This document shows positions 12,387 through 24,654 of a DNA stretch of 64,000 nucleotides, piece after piece. Numbering within the stretch: the first letter of the stretch is position 1; every line of letters starts with the position of its first letter. Source of the stretch: Micromussa lordhowensis (lineage: Eukaryota; Cnidaria; Anthozoa; Scleractinia; Lobophylliidae); contig OZ026600.1 in NCBI GenBank assembly GCA_964020085.1, positions 25,444,615 through 25,508,614 on the forward strand, written 5' to 3'. Both the position numbers and the translations under genes were made by a program. The notes beneath the pieces are model-generated. The model saw nothing but the letters and a program-made list of their open reading frames with translations. It was not told where the DNA came from and made no database searches.

Positions 12387-12575
12387 GTTTCGGCGAAAGA
12401 TTGTGTGATTGTCACACTGGCCTCGATCTCATGCAAAATCCTTCAATCAGGAGCTTTGTTTACTTTGGTCTGCGTGACACTGCGAGCAGCTTTTATCACG
12501 TGGAGTTCACAGGGTTCGCGCTCACTGTGATCGTTCTAATTTCCTTTGTAGTGAAGACGCTTAGATTTCAACGCG
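12387..12575. promoter_or_regulatory. Shared central promoter of the CMC-like element
   Basis: 189 bases between two divergent ATG codons (minus strand at 12386, plus strand at 12576). It is less A+T-rich than the surroundings and has no good reading frame of its own. Position alone implies a bidirectional promoter with both 5' leaders. Confidence 0.6.
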
Positions 12576-15500
12576 ATGGCCAAGTTCAGAAAGGATCTTC
12601 CCACCTTGGAGAATTATTCATCGGATTCGGAATACGAAGAATATTTTGACCCTCCAAATGACGAGGATCGCAAGAAACGAAAGCGGCAAATCAAACCGCC
12701 TAAGAAGTTGAGCGAATACGAAACTGAAGGAACAATGGGCAACACAGAAGATGAACTTTGTATGTATGCTGTTTGCATTTATTGTTTTGAAAGCGTTTAT
12801 AAGTCGTTATATGTCAATTTGCTGTTTCTAGCGATGCTGTTACTGTAGTTTCATGACATCAACTCAAATTCACGCCTATTTCTCATCTGCAAAGGTTGGT
12901 GTATCATCGAATGGGAAGATGAAAACGCGTACGATTGCGTTAATAAAAAGAAAGTATCTGCTGTGGAAGGAGACGTGATGTTTCAGCCTGGAGAAAAGAT
13001 CTTTGCCAATTACAGAGGGAAGCCATTCAAGGCAACGATTGCTGTGATTGCAGGTAGTGTTTGATCACGAGAAAGTTAATATAAAGGTGACATCCAAAGA
13101 CAGTAAATTTTGGAAAGCTTTTTTAAACACACAATTCAAGCAAAGGTCAGTAAAGATCGACGAGTTCAAATGTTGGCCTATTAGACCTAAAGAAACTATT
13201 CCTCAAACATGTCAATCCAGATATAGACAGGCTAGAAATGAATAATATTCATTCATTGAATATTTGCCAAACATTTCCTTCGTGATTTCAAAAGGACACA
13301 AAGGGTACCGCAAAAACCGTCAAGCCGACTGAGTGTTTGAATTTGCCGCCAACATAAGATCGCGTTATAAGCTCAGTATTTTTGTAGGATTCACACTATT
13401 CGCATTCTCCGGTGTGTTTTCACAAAACACTTTCGACAATGAATAAAACACACGCTTGACTATGATTTTTCAAACCTACTCACAGTATGCTTACAGTTAC
13501 TGTATATAAGTTGCATAACGAAATGAATTTTGTGTATGACCAAAGGTACTGCATCTAAGTCATAATTTCTTTAAAAATTTTACTCTGAAAGTGCAGAAAA
13601 ATCCCTGTTAAGCCCCTTAAACAGTTTCTTTTACTGATGCAGCAACTTAACGTTTGCTTACAGCAACCAAGAGTGATGCAGAAGCTGCTTATAAAGAAAA
13701 TAAACAACCAAAACAAAGTGCCAAGCCTCATAAAAGAATCAGACAAGCAGAATCTGTAGCCAAACCACCTGAAAAAGAGAAACAAAGAAAAAAAGCTGAA
13801 AAGGGGAAGCAGGCAACAGAGAAAAAGAAAAGTCAAGCTCAAGAACAACGAGAATTGAAGGCAAGCATCCAGAAAGCGCAGAGGGAGCAGATGAAAGAGG
13901 TGCTGAAGGAGACAAATGAAATGAATTATCAGTTGATCAGTGATGATATTTCTGATGATGATGTTCCTGTCGCACAATTTCACTCAAGTCCTAAACTCAC
14001 CATGCCCAAAGCTGCAACCCCAAGAAATACAGATCAAAGTTGTTGTCAGGTAATTAAGATGTATCAAATCTATTTATTACCAACTAATGTTCAAAAGGAT
14101 TTTTTGACCTGAGAGAAATCAACATGACAAAAAGTATTAATAGGTAACATTTTATAGCCCACACATTAACATTTGACAAAACATGTTACAAAACAGGAGG
14201 ACAGGTATCAGGCATTATATGTGCCATCTTATTTTATACTTAAAGAGTGCAAACCAATATACCTTTTTAACTCCACTTTAATCAAGTAACATTCTTAGCA
14301 AAAACATATCTAAAGAAATCAACTTTAATTTCACCACAATTAAGGAGTAATTTTCACATTGACAAAGTGAACCACTTTCTGGCTTGATCTTATATTGAAG
14401 GGTAACCGGCCTGGGCTGAAAGATTGCCTCAAAATCTGACAGTTCACTTCTTGGCAGATTGATCATTTTTCAGATAATATTTCAGCATCAAGCACTAAGC
14501 ATCCACTACAATAGCTGCCTCAAATGCCTGAAGGGTTTTATTTACTAATGATACTAAGAGTTATGATATACTGTATATTGCAGCAATGTGGTGTAAATAA
14601 AGATGCTATACAGAGGAATTCACAGGCACTTCAAATTCTACAACAGGGTAATTTTAATTAATGTACATTTCTTAAAGAAAGTATAAGAAATAAAAATGAA
14701 GTGTGGGAAGATTACAAAGGAGGATTTAGAACTTTGTTTTGCTTTCAAAAAAGTTTCATTCTTGATTTTACTCCTTTAGAAGGTTTAAAGCTGCAAAGAT
14801 TATTACATGGTAAACTATCAAAACAACGGGGCATACAATTTTGAGAAAGTACAAGGGGACTCAAAATGTGTAAATTTAATTACCATAAAAGGCTAACTTA
14901 CAAGACAATTGTTTACAGGAACACAATATTATCAGAAAAACACATTTTTGCATGTTTGCTTTATGAGAGGGCATGTTTGCTTTATGGCAGGGTTATAATT
15001 AAGATCTACTTGATCATACAACTGATTCCTTTCTTTACATTCTTGTTATCATCATTCAAAACCATATTTAAACTTCTTTGTTAAGTAACCAATGTGATTC
15101 TTTCTCTCTTCAGGAATAAGTGCCTTAAAAAATGAAATTGAATGTCTCAAAAGGAAGGAATCTAGTGTGAGTATTGCAAAACATCAATTTTGTATGTCCT
15201 TATACATTCTTCAATCAGTATGCCATCTTGTGATAAGTACATGTATCTGTGAGGGCTAATCAATGGAGACTACACATCAACTCCGTGTTTTACTTTTCTA
15301 CTGGCATAGCAACAGTTAACAAACTAGGTCTGACTGGAATTTTGTCTAATTTTTGTAGCAATCATCACCTATCACATCAACACCAGTATCTTCAAAGAAG
15401 AACTCAACTAGCAGCACCCCTCGCCCATGCCTTGCATTACAATGCTCCATCAACAGCAGTCCTGAAAGCAGTGATGCTTCTATCAATGACAAGCCATCTG

Positions 15501-16234
15501 AAAAAGAACTAACAATACCACATCATCTGAAGTCGAAAGCTGCTGGTGCCAATGCACTAAAGAAAGCTGCAAGAACACTGGCAGTTGGCCTGTTTACTGT
15601 ACAGGAGCGTTGTTCCTGCACTGTTTCAGGTTCAAGTAACAAATCAAAAGAAGACAACAAGCGACCACAGTTTGACATTTACAGAATGTCACTAATCCAT
15701 GGTAAGTGATGTTTCTAACTTTCCAAAATTGTTGTTGTTGTTAATTATTATTATTATTATTTACTAGCCCCCAGGCTATTAAACAGGACTTTCTTTGCAC
15801 ATTGTAATTTCTGAAATAATAAAAATGATGAAAATAAATGGCCTTAACCTGATCAAAGTTCATATTTGGTCAATCTTGTTGGTTACAAAAAGGAGCTAGT
15901 TTCATTTATTTGAAATTGATACTCACACCAACATCTCAGTCAAAATTTATCACGACATTCCATGCTCCTTTTCCATCAATTTTAGAGATCTTTAAACCTC
16001 AAAAACTACTTAATATACACATTAGCTTGCTTATCTTGAAATTATACAGCTAGTCTTAATGATAATCTATTTTTAAAAAAAATTATTTCAGAATTTCTTC
16101 AAAAGACCTATCCAAAAACTTATCAACATGGAGAGGTCAACAGAATCATTGGACAAGTGGCTATAGAGTCAAGACAAGGACGCCACGCAACTGATGACTC
16201 TATAGTTGTGTCAATGCTCCAAGGAGCTAAGTGA
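12576..16234 (+). CDS. BEN-like partner protein of the CMC-like element, 443 aa, 7 exons
   Basis: Exons 12576-12759, 12895-13053, 13664-14049, 14584-14647, 15114-15166, 15359-15701, 16092-16234 are all GT-AG and in phase (1332 nt, TGA stop). The order of parts is: an acidic/basic N-terminus; a compact block (CWCIIEWEDENAYDCV ... FANYRGKPFKATI) that looks like a small beta-barrel reader fold; a long Lys/Gln/Glu-rich probable coiled coil; a Ser/Thr-rich linker; and a C-terminal block (FDIYRMSLIH, then EFLQKTYPKTYQHGEVNRI ... GRHATDDSIV) that resembles a BEN domain. BEN domains bind DNA, so by analogy with En/Spm TnpA I infer that it binds the GCATGC arrays at the element ends. The BEN call is by eye and moderate; that the gene is intact is clear. 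Confidence 0.72.
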
Positions 16235-16504
16235 CTAATATTAATCAAAGATTGTAATACTTTTCAAAGAAACCCTTTTAATTTTTATACGCATATTTAT
16301 TGAAGGCAATGTAATGTAACATTATGAAAAAAAAGTTCTTATGATGATTTACATCTTAGTTGCTGTTCCAGTTAATGATACAAATTAAGTAATATTATTG
16401 TAAAATTACTGATGACTCTTATTAATTAAATAAAGGTTTCTTAGTTTTTTGAAGTCAGTTAACACTCATTTGTTATACCGGTACATAATATTACACTGTA
16501 CGTC

Positions 16505-16815
16505 ATGCATGTACACCATTTTTGGGCATGCAGTGATCCTCTGCTTGATGCTAGTTATGCATGCAATCATCATTTTTCATGCATGCATTCATCATTTTTC
16601 ATGCATGCATTAACCTTTTCTCTTGCATGCATGCATCTTTTTTTGTGCATGCACCCTCTTCATGTATGCATGAACATGCATGCAAATGTGCCAAATTACA
16701 TGCATGATTCATGCATGCACTGCATGCAAGCAGCAGGCATGATATAGGTATGCAGTGCATGTACGATGCATGCATGCATCATGCATGCAGTGCATGCATG
16801 CACAGTTTAGAAGGG
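16505..16815. repeat. Right GCATGC subterminal array and terminal inverted repeat
   Basis: Dense 'catgcatgca' units with short spacers over about 300 bases, ending GCATGCATGCACAGTTTAGAAGGG, the inverted counterpart of the left end. Open frames here only encode Met-His-Ala-Cys repeats and are not genes. Confidence 0.88.
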
Positions 16816-17095
16816 AATGCCTTTCCCATTTAAACACAGGCCTGATTCAATCAGTTCTCTCTAGTTTATTTGGTATTTATTGGAAGTTGTGCAATAATAG
16901 ACCACCAGCTCTAAAGCAGGGTGTGTTTTATGGAGTTTATTTCTATGACCTAAAACGTAGCGTGACTAGTGGATAAAACAGACATTGTTACTGGTGTCAC
17001 GCAAATTTCAGTTTCAAATTATTGCACACAACCACCGATTTTTTTTTATGCTCCCCAAACAAAGAAAGTAACCATTAAGCCAGTGTACTGACTTT
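16816..17095. repeat. Repeat R copy A, right half
   Basis: Continues the R repeat broken at 5988. 'aatgcctttc', 'agttctctctagtttattt', 'accaccagctctaaagcagg' and 'ataaaacagacattgttactg' follow in the same order as in copy B at 23866-24130. Confidence 0.82.
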
Positions 17096-17789
17096 GGGTT
17101 AGGCGGTGCAATCTCCTATAGACTTTTTCTTATTTTCGTGGCTTAACCCGTGCAGATGTGTTAAATGATAAGAAAGTTTATCGAGAAAAGCATCACATTC
17201 CTGGAGAAGCATCTGAAGACTCCCTTTTTAGCACAGCTGACTAATTGCTTTATTCACTGTACACGCTACTACTTCAACGTGTCAAGCTCGTTAACATTCT
17301 GTTGTTATATTTCGAGTTATCACTTTAAGAATGAGTTCTAAGTCTTACGCGGATGCCGTGTCCGGATCCAGTAGTGGGGAAGAAAGTGTCGCTAAGTTGT
17401 CTAACACTTTTTGGGGAAAGTATCAGGTTGAAGATGAAAAAGATGCATTTACGAAGGCCGTCGAAAACAGTAAAGTAAGCACGAAATGTCATGTGAATTT
17501 CGATATTCAACCTTCGTCGATATGCAGTGCAACTTATCAATTGCTCTTTTTTGCCTTTAGGCTGATCTTGATGTACACACAAATACTTCTTTCCAGTCTT
17601 CCAGTGCTAGCACAAGCGACATTCACATGTCAGCCAAGGTAAGGTATAGCTAGACTTTTCTTAAAGGGAACCTACCAAGGGCTGCTAATTCTAACAACTC
17701 ATGAAGGCACCTACATTGCCTGTAACACATTGACTTATAAAGATCCAAGTCCGACTTCCACCCATTTCTAAGCTAAGAGACCTTTATTT

Positions 17790-18250
17790 ACAAAATAGGC
17801 GTCAAATGCCCCGGGGGGGGGGGGGGGGTACTCCCAGAAAAATTGGGTGGGGGTGTGCGACCCACGTCCCAAAACCCCTACCCTATTTACAACCAAAATC
17901 TGCGATATTTCCTACCTATTTCCTACCTATTTATATTTCCTACCTATTTATAACCTGACCAAAAAATCGAAACCCTCAAGCTTGACCATTACATGAACAT
18001 CCTGTTAAAATACCGTGAACATAATTTTTGAAGGGCTTTTGGTGATTTTCCGCTTTGCGATAATGGTGCTTAAAAACATACCCATAGTAATCAAGGTTAG
18101 AGATCAAACACCATACCCTATTTATGACCAAAATAGCCAAAATCAGCTAAAATCGATACCCTATTTATGCCCAAAACAGATGAAAACCCTACCCTTTAGG
18201 GCCGCACATACCTATATAGCCCATATAAAGTTACCACAAGAAAAGGGAAA
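17790..18250. repeat. G-run and TATTTCCTACC minisatellite in MULE intron
   Basis: A run of about 18 G bases after CCCC is followed by 'tacctatttcc' units and 'accctatttatgacc' repeats. It resembles a degenerate interspersed repeat sitting in the intron between MULE exons 2 and 3. No terminal inverted repeat identified. Confidence 0.5.
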
Positions 18251-19635
18251 AGCATGACTATCTGAAAGATCTCAAAACTTACACAAGCCTTAATTTGATA
18301 GGAACTTTCAGAACATCACAAGCACCCATCAGTCACGAGAGATCGTGCGATTTGTCCAGTATATTCAAAAAAGTTATGAGCAGATTTCCGGCGTACTATT
18401 TCTAAGCATCATGATTATTCAGAAACGGCGAGCTTTCATACCCCTCAGTTCCCCTTCAGCCTTCTTCGGGTTAACTTTGGAAACCGTATTTAGTCATATT
18501 GCCAACTTTGGCAATCTTCGCAAAAAGCAAATCAGTACAGGAAACAACCGAAACTTCGCAGAAAACTTCTGTTAAACTTGGGAAATCTTGAGACGTTCCC
18601 GCGGAAACATCGGTATCTTCGAAAAAACCGTGCCAGTATCTGAAAGGAGATTAATAGCTTTTTGTACGGAGTACAATTTGGGAAAAAATTTTCTCATCCA
18701 ATCAGAATTCAGCAATTTTGTTGAGTGTCAGAGCAATATCTTTTGTACACGGTGCATTATTATAAATGCTATCATAACTTGTTTTAATTGTTATTATTTG
18801 CCAGACCATAACGAAGCGTTCAAAGACACAAGCCCATGAATGCTGGGATAAAGAAGAATTCAGTGCAGGAGTTCCTCAACTTCCATTAGGAGGTTACAGC
18901 TACAAAAAGGTATTTGTTACTAGCAACTGTAGGTTTTTTGAAATTTTTAGGTTATGAAGAAAAGACAAATTGTTAACAAATTTTGCTACCATAATATCAC
19001 TACACAACTCGATTATTTAGCTTGATGGCGTTTATATTTTCATCTACTAGCGGACCACAACAAAAGTCATAGACTTGACGATATCACCAGACAAGACGAG
19101 CGAAGCGATCGACCTGACAGATTCTCCCTTGAAGATAAAGGATATGGATCCTGTTGGCAATGTCGGTCGTAAAAGGTATTAAAAGTGATTTTGAATTTCG
19201 TATCCGTATTCTTGTATTTTTTCTAGATGCAACACTGCAATATCAAAAGTTACATTTTTGATTGTGCTATTAGTTTGTTTCCCCTTTTGCTTAGTCCGAA
19301 ACAGTTCATATGTATACGTATTAATTTACACGGATCCAAGAATTTTGCTACCCGGCTCAGGCATGAGCTCTCTCATTTGAATTTCGATATATTGGCATCG
19401 GAATTGTACATCAGGTTGACCAGGATCCTCTTTTTTAGACTGTTTCCAAAAGAGGCTTTGAAGAAGGACACAGGAGCTGCTGTATCAGCTGTAACAGAGA
19501 GAGAATCTGACCTGGATTCAGACGAGGAGTTGTATCAACCCCCTTTTGCCATCACAAGGTACACCGGCACTAGGATATGATTATAACAACAACAAAAATT
19601 GCAATAATAATAATAATAATAATATCAATAGTAAT

Positions 19636-19905
19636 AATTAGTATATACCCCACAAGTGAATAGTACTTTTCGCGCGCGCTGATTGGCTAGCTCGTAGGTG
19701 ATTAGCCAAGTACTATTCACCTCCGAGCAGCCGAAGAAAAACAAAATGGCTTTTGTCGCTATATTTTCACTAATGAAGTTACTCTTTGGGCTGCTAGTTA
19801 TTCAGCTTGTGTGGTATATAGTAAAACAATTATTCACCTCAGTGTCGGTGAAAGTGGTGGATATTTACCTCCACTTCGGTGAATAATTGTTAATTATAAT
19901 AATAA
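19636..19905. mobile_element. MITE sharing ends with the element at 42720-43070
   Basis: Contains 'gtatataccccacaagtgaatag' at one end and 'aaaacaattattcacctc ... ttcggtgaataattg' at the other. The block 'ggtatatagtaaaacaattattcacc' appears inverted at about 42814-42856. Bordered by (taa)n-like A+T repeats. Lies in the last MULE intron. Confidence 0.5.
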
Positions 19906-19998
19906 TAAAAATAGTAATAGTAATAATAATAAAAATAACTTTATTTCATTGTCAATTCGAAAAACATATCAGTTAAACCACTAATTGGGCACGCCTAT

Positions 19999-20102
19999 CT
20001 AAAGCTCCTTAACATGAATTAAAGATAATTAATTACCTATTAATTGCAATCTCGATTGCAATTAATAGGTAATTATCTTTAATTTGTGTTAAGGAGCTTT
20101 AG
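19999..20102. repeat. 104-bp near-perfect palindrome
   Basis: The left arm 'ctaaagctccttaaca ...' and the right arm '... tgttaaggagctttag' pair over about 48 bases around a CTCG centre, with a 4-base insertion and a couple of mismatches. It would form a long hairpin in single-stranded DNA or RNA. Located in the last MULE intron. Confidence 0.88.
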
Positions 20103-23100
20103 AATTATATACTTAAAAACTATTACTATCTACATGATCTACTTCCTATTAATCATCTCGCAACATTAAAATTCTGTACGCGACTGTTCTGCTTAGTTTT
20201 ATAACTGTCATATGTATCGTTCCCTGACGTACCTGTCCGTGCAGAAACCACAGCAATAAATGAGAAAAAAAAAACCGGCAAATGCACCAAGACTTGATCC
20301 ATTGCTATCACCATAATAATGAGTTTTGCACGAGTACATTAATTATGAATTGTCATTCGAAGTTTTAGTTACTCCTTTCAATGTTTGTATTTGCAGACCC
20401 CAAAAAACCAAAAGGAAAGAAAAAGAGGCACTTGCAACTAGCAGTGACTCCGGTAGTGAGTCCGAAGAAAGATCTACAGACAATGATGAACCAGAAGGCT
20501 ACGTCAAGCAGAGAAAGCTTGGGCCGGAATTGTGGCACGGCGTAGTATTACAGAAGGTCGAGGAGTTACCTTCCGCAATAGACGGGATGTCAGCATTCGA
20601 ACTTGCTAACGTAGAAAAGAAGGAGCTGCGTAATGCCCTCAAGGATGGGAGAAAGTGGAAAAAAAAACTGTCCCACGAAATGGAAAGGGCACTCAAAAGT
20701 TCGCTACGCAGACTGTAGGGGGTCGTGTATGTGTAGTAATGACAACTGTCCCTACAAAGTACATTACGGAGTTATCAACACAACTCAGTTTGAAAAGTCT
20801 GGCAACCAATGCAAGGTCTGTGGCTCAGACGGTAAATACGTACCGTGCCATGCACGAAGATACATAAGCTACGGAAAGAGGAAAGTGAGAGTTTTTCATC
20901 AAGGAAACCACACTTGCAAGCCCTTAGTAAAAACGACCAGAAATGGACAAAAAATTAAAGAACTCGTAAAAAATAACCCTAACATCAAACCTGCCGAGAT
21001 CCAGTCGACAATTGTTCTGTCTGCTTTTCGAAATCAGATGGACTGGCAAACAGTGGAAAAAGAGGCCGCCTCAGTAGTGAATAGAAAACAAATATCAAAC
21101 ATCAAGCAAAAAATTAGAGCAGAAACGGAACCGCATGGTCACAACTTTGAGGCCATTGTTAATTTTAAAGAATATTGCGATGAAAAAGACAAACTTTACG
21201 TGTATAAAATAAATGACAGACGCGGAAACCCCGACCAGCCATCATTCGTATTTAAAAGCAGTGAGGCAAAGATGAAGCTAGCTGTTGCTATGGACGACGA
21301 AAAGGACGATTTTTTAAGCGAAGAATTTTGTTTCTTCGATGGCAAACACAATAGGTGTCGAGGCTTCGTTACATTAACAGCGAGTGTCTACCACCCTCTA
21401 CTCCGCAAGCAAATACCGCTAGCTATCATGGAGGCAGAGAAGGAAACGACAGAAAACGTGGAACTGTTTTGGAAACTTTTCAACGAGACTCCAAAAGCAT
21501 CCAATGGCAGCTGTAAGAGTTTCAATCCAATCGGTTGGTGCACGGATATGGCAGGCGCCAACCTTGCTGGACTTGTGAACGTGTTTGGAGTTGACGCCAA
21601 AAAACGAATCAAGTCTTGCGAGTTTCATTTTAAAGATTTGAGAAACAAAAAGGCGCAAAGGCTTGACATTGACAGCGCTAAGGAGTTTAAGACCCTATGC
21701 GACGAACTATTGCGCTCCACAACAGTAGCTGCTTATGAAGCGGCAAAGCGGCAGCTGGACACGTTCACTGCAGCAGATTCGGACAGAGTTCTTAACTTCC
21801 TGGATTTCATGGTGGCACGAGAGGAGGGGATTCATTTTCCATGCGTTCGCACCTACAAATGCCCCTACAATGAACCAAGCTGAAGTCGTTCATGCTGGGT
21901 GGGCCAATAGAGACCGGCCAAATATGTCTCTGCTTGATGCTTGTCACGCACATGTTAGGGACAGCTTGTTGGTGGAAATGGAATTGAAGGGCTTACAGAG
22001 TGGTTCAACAACAACAACAAGCCGGGGTCCTACATTCGCAGATCACACCAGGGAACGTCACCGACGGGAGGTAGATCGAGCCAAAAGACTCGGAAAAGAA
22101 ATGTTTGCTGCTGATCAGGCTGAAGTCAACGATGGCCTTTGTATTGATCCGAAGTCTTCCCATCGTCCAAAAACGCAGCGCAAAAATTCAAAGAAGACAA
22201 AACAGCATACAGCAAACAATGCTGTTGAACTTTTAAATGCGATGCCAGTACAGACATCACAAATACCATACCAACCAGTGCACACAGCAGCATACCAGCA
22301 GGTCCCAGCACACCAGCAGTACCAGCAACATCTGTTTCAGCAGTTACCTTATCCACAGCAAAGTGTGGCCTACAACCCAACCGGCCCTTTGTCTCAACCG
22401 ACTCCCAATTCTTCGTACAGTGACCAGCCCCAAACGGGTTCAACTGGCCAAATGCACATGCTAGGTACCCAAATGCGGCCTTCAGCTCCTCCACCGGCAT
22501 CACCGCAAGTCATGTGGCATTCTGGTATGTCTACCAACAAGTATGAATTTGTCCTACTAGAGTCATGTGTTAAAAAGTGCTATGGTTGTGGCGTCAATTT
22601 TGCAGAGAAACATAGACGACCGCCATGTAACCTGGTTGTGAAGCACCTAGATAGACAGGTTTTGGGAAAAAGCAGCCTTACAGGACAGTTGCTGTATAGT
22701 AATGACTTTTCTAATACATACTACCATCCTGTAGCTAGCCACATCCAGCGAAAAAATCCCGTTTTTACCGGAACAGTTTACATTTCGTCTGTTTTGTACT
22801 ATTCGTTAGATACAGATCAGCGGAATTATTTAGCCTCTTCTGGCCTAGAGGTACGACTGTATTAGAAATATAGAGATCAGTACCTAAAAAAATTGTTACT
22901 ATTTTTTTGTTTTGTTGAAATCTGCGTGGCATCAGTAGCAAGGTCTGTCACAGAGTAGTCACGCGACGCTTAATGACGTTTGTTTCCTTGAGAACGGCAA
23001 TTAATGACGTTTGTTTTCTTGAGAACGACAGCAAATGTGTGACTTTTTTATTTTTTATTTTTTGGAGAAAGTCCATTAAGAATTCGATAAAAAGCAACAG

Positions 23101-23104
23101 ATTC

Positions 23105-23244
23105 AAAGGCAAGCTCACGTTCGTTTATGATTAGTATTAACTGTAAACTATACTCGTATCCAATGTTATCTTGGGCAGTCAATGAATAAACGGAAAGGCA
23201 TTGAGGGCTAAGATAAGATAACAGACATGCCATTCGCCATTAGT
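23105..23244 (-). repeat. Inverted fragment of repeat R
   Basis: Reverse complement reads '...gcgaatggcatgtctgttatcttatcttagcc...caatgcctttccg...', matching 5950-5988 and 23825-23910. It abuts the start of R copy B at 23245 head to head. Confidence 0.75.
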
Positions 23245-24165
23245 GAGTGTATCTAATTGTCGAGGGTCGAGAGTCGAGGGTACAAAGTCGAGAGTCGAGG
23301 GTAACATGTCGAGAGTCGAGGGTAACATGTCGAGAGTCGAAAAAAAGATATAAAATAAAAAAAATTAATAAAATATATATATAAAAATTAAGTGAAAAAT
23401 TCAAAAAATATAAATAAATAATATTTAAAGTATAGTATATTTGAAATAAATGGAATGAAGTTGTGAAATAAATGAAATACCTGAAATATTTTACTGAAAA
23501 AAAAAATCAAGACAAAATTTTCTTTTGCCAGCTTTGCTTTTTCTTCATTAAAACGTGACACGGCCAAATGACTTTCCGCTTCTTACATTCTTGGGATTTT
23601 CGGGGGTGTCTCTTCTGTCAGCGCTGTCTTTACTGTCACGCAAACGTTAAGTCTTATCAGAGGAAACATGCACGCTAACTTTCATTTCTCGATATTATCA
23701 ATTTAGAACTGTACAACATTATTATAAACTATTAACTGTCTTTTTTTTGTTTTTATGCCTTGTTCTAATACTCGCCAAGCAAACAAAATTAACCTTAACG
23801 CAGTGGATTGAAATGGGGTTTATGTAACGTACTAAGGAATAGCAGATCTTATCTTAGCCTTCAATGCCTTTCTGTTTGTTCATTGACTGACCAAGATAAC
23901 ATTGGATACATTCAAACAGTTCTCTCTAGTTTATTTGCTATTTACTGCAAGCTGTGCAATACTAGACCACCAGCTCTACAGCAGGGTGTGTTTTATCCCG
24001 GTTTTATGGAGTTTATTCTATGGCCTAAAACGTCGCGTGACAAGTAGATAAAACAGACATTGTTACTGAAATCAGGCAAATTTCAGTTTTAAATTATTGT
24101 ACGCAACCACCGATTTTGTTCAAATTGCCTCATTTTTATGCTCCCCAAGCAAAGGAAGTAAGGCC
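23245..24165. repeat. Repeat R copy B, uninterrupted
   Basis: About 920 bases: GTCGAG minisatellite (23256-23340), A+T-rich part, then the blocks found split in copy A. It provides the empty-site sequence for the CMC-like insertion ('cttcaatgcctttc', about 23857-23870). I see no protein coding and no clear terminal repeats, so its type is unknown. Confidence 0.82.
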
Positions 24166-24300
24166 CGGTTCATACGTCGAACTTTTCATGTACCGAACCT
24201 AATACCTATTTGGGTCGACCCGAATAATTAATTTCGGCAGTGTGATTCATACGTCGAACTTCTCATGTACCGAACTCAATATCCGCCTAGAGGAAACCAG
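24166..24300. repeat. Pair of 30-bp direct repeats
   Basis: 'ttcatacgtcgaacttttc' followed by 'atgtaccgaac' occurs at about 24174 and, with one change, at about 24246. The first is preceded by 'ggcccgg'. This resembles one end of a small DNA-transposon-derived repeat, but I cannot find its other end. Confidence 0.55.
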
Positions 24301-24654
24301 TGAAATTTCCAGTTGTCCACTTAACAGAACAAAATAAACACTCTTCAATGGGTCAGCAGATATCTGTGATATTTATTTAGCATCAGCTAGCTGATGTTAT
24401 GTAATAAATAAAACACTAACAACTGTTTTTTGTAACTCTGTTTTAAAGAAACGAACTTCAATGCTTCTGTGAAAATCCTTCAGTTTCGATCAGTTCTGTA
24501 ACTTCTGGCCTTGTCTTTAAATGTTTCGGTTTGTTTTAGGCGTATATTCGTCAATAAGACAGGAAAAGCATGTGAAATGTTTCCAGTAACTGGCTAGATT
24601 TTTTGCGGTGGCGCCATTTCATGCACGACTGCCTTTTTGACAGCTCACTAGCCA

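Larger units (their letters stand above)
5989..16815. mobile_element. CMC/EnSpm-like DNA transposon, 10.8 kb, two intact genes
   Basis: Terminal inverted repeats start CCCTTCTAAAC and continue (A/T)GTGCATGCATGC at both ends. The flanks are 'tcaa' on the left and 'aatgcc' on the right, while the uninterrupted R copy near 23860 reads 'tcaatgcc': a 2-bp AA target duplication and a clean empty site. Inside are a minus-strand tnp2-type transposase (6535-12386) and a divergent plus-strand gene (12576-16234), both without stops or frameshifts. GCATGC-rich arrays lie just inside both ends. The layout matches what is known of En/Spm: a transposase, a second DNA-binding protein, and subterminal motif arrays. 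A 2-bp duplication and CCC ends are unusual for classic CACTA elements, so the exact branch is uncertain. Confidence 0.88.
17331..22865 (+). pseudogene. Mutator-like (MULE) transposase gene with two frameshifts
   Basis: Exons 17331-17474, 17561-17638, 18805-18909, 19051-19175, 19439-19558 and a terminal exon from 20397 join in phase with GT-AG introns. The N-terminus is acidic and Ser-rich with two short VIDLT/AIDLTDSP motifs that look like SUMO-interaction motifs. The terminal exon has a Cys-rich block (CRGSCMCSNDNCPY, CKVCGSDG), then a MULE-type catalytic core: CFFDGKHNRCRGFVT (first Asp), GWCTDMAGANLAG (second Asp), QAEVVHAGW (Glu). A Pro/Gln-rich stretch and a C-terminal Cys block (VKKCYGCGVNF) follow. 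One extra A in a nine-A run (20659-20667) and one further indel near 21860 break the frame. No terminal repeats were found for this element. Confidence 0.78.

Noticed and set aside
13555..13983. Minus-strand hydrophobic frame in the CMC-like element
   Set aside because: It is the complement of the Lys/Gln/Glu-rich exon 13664-14049, whose splice sites and phase fit the plus-strand gene.
20633..20700. Programmed frameshift in the MULE transposase
   Set aside because: The required shift is +1 at an A run with no supporting signal, and a second unrelated indel is present downstream, so decay or sequencing error is simpler.
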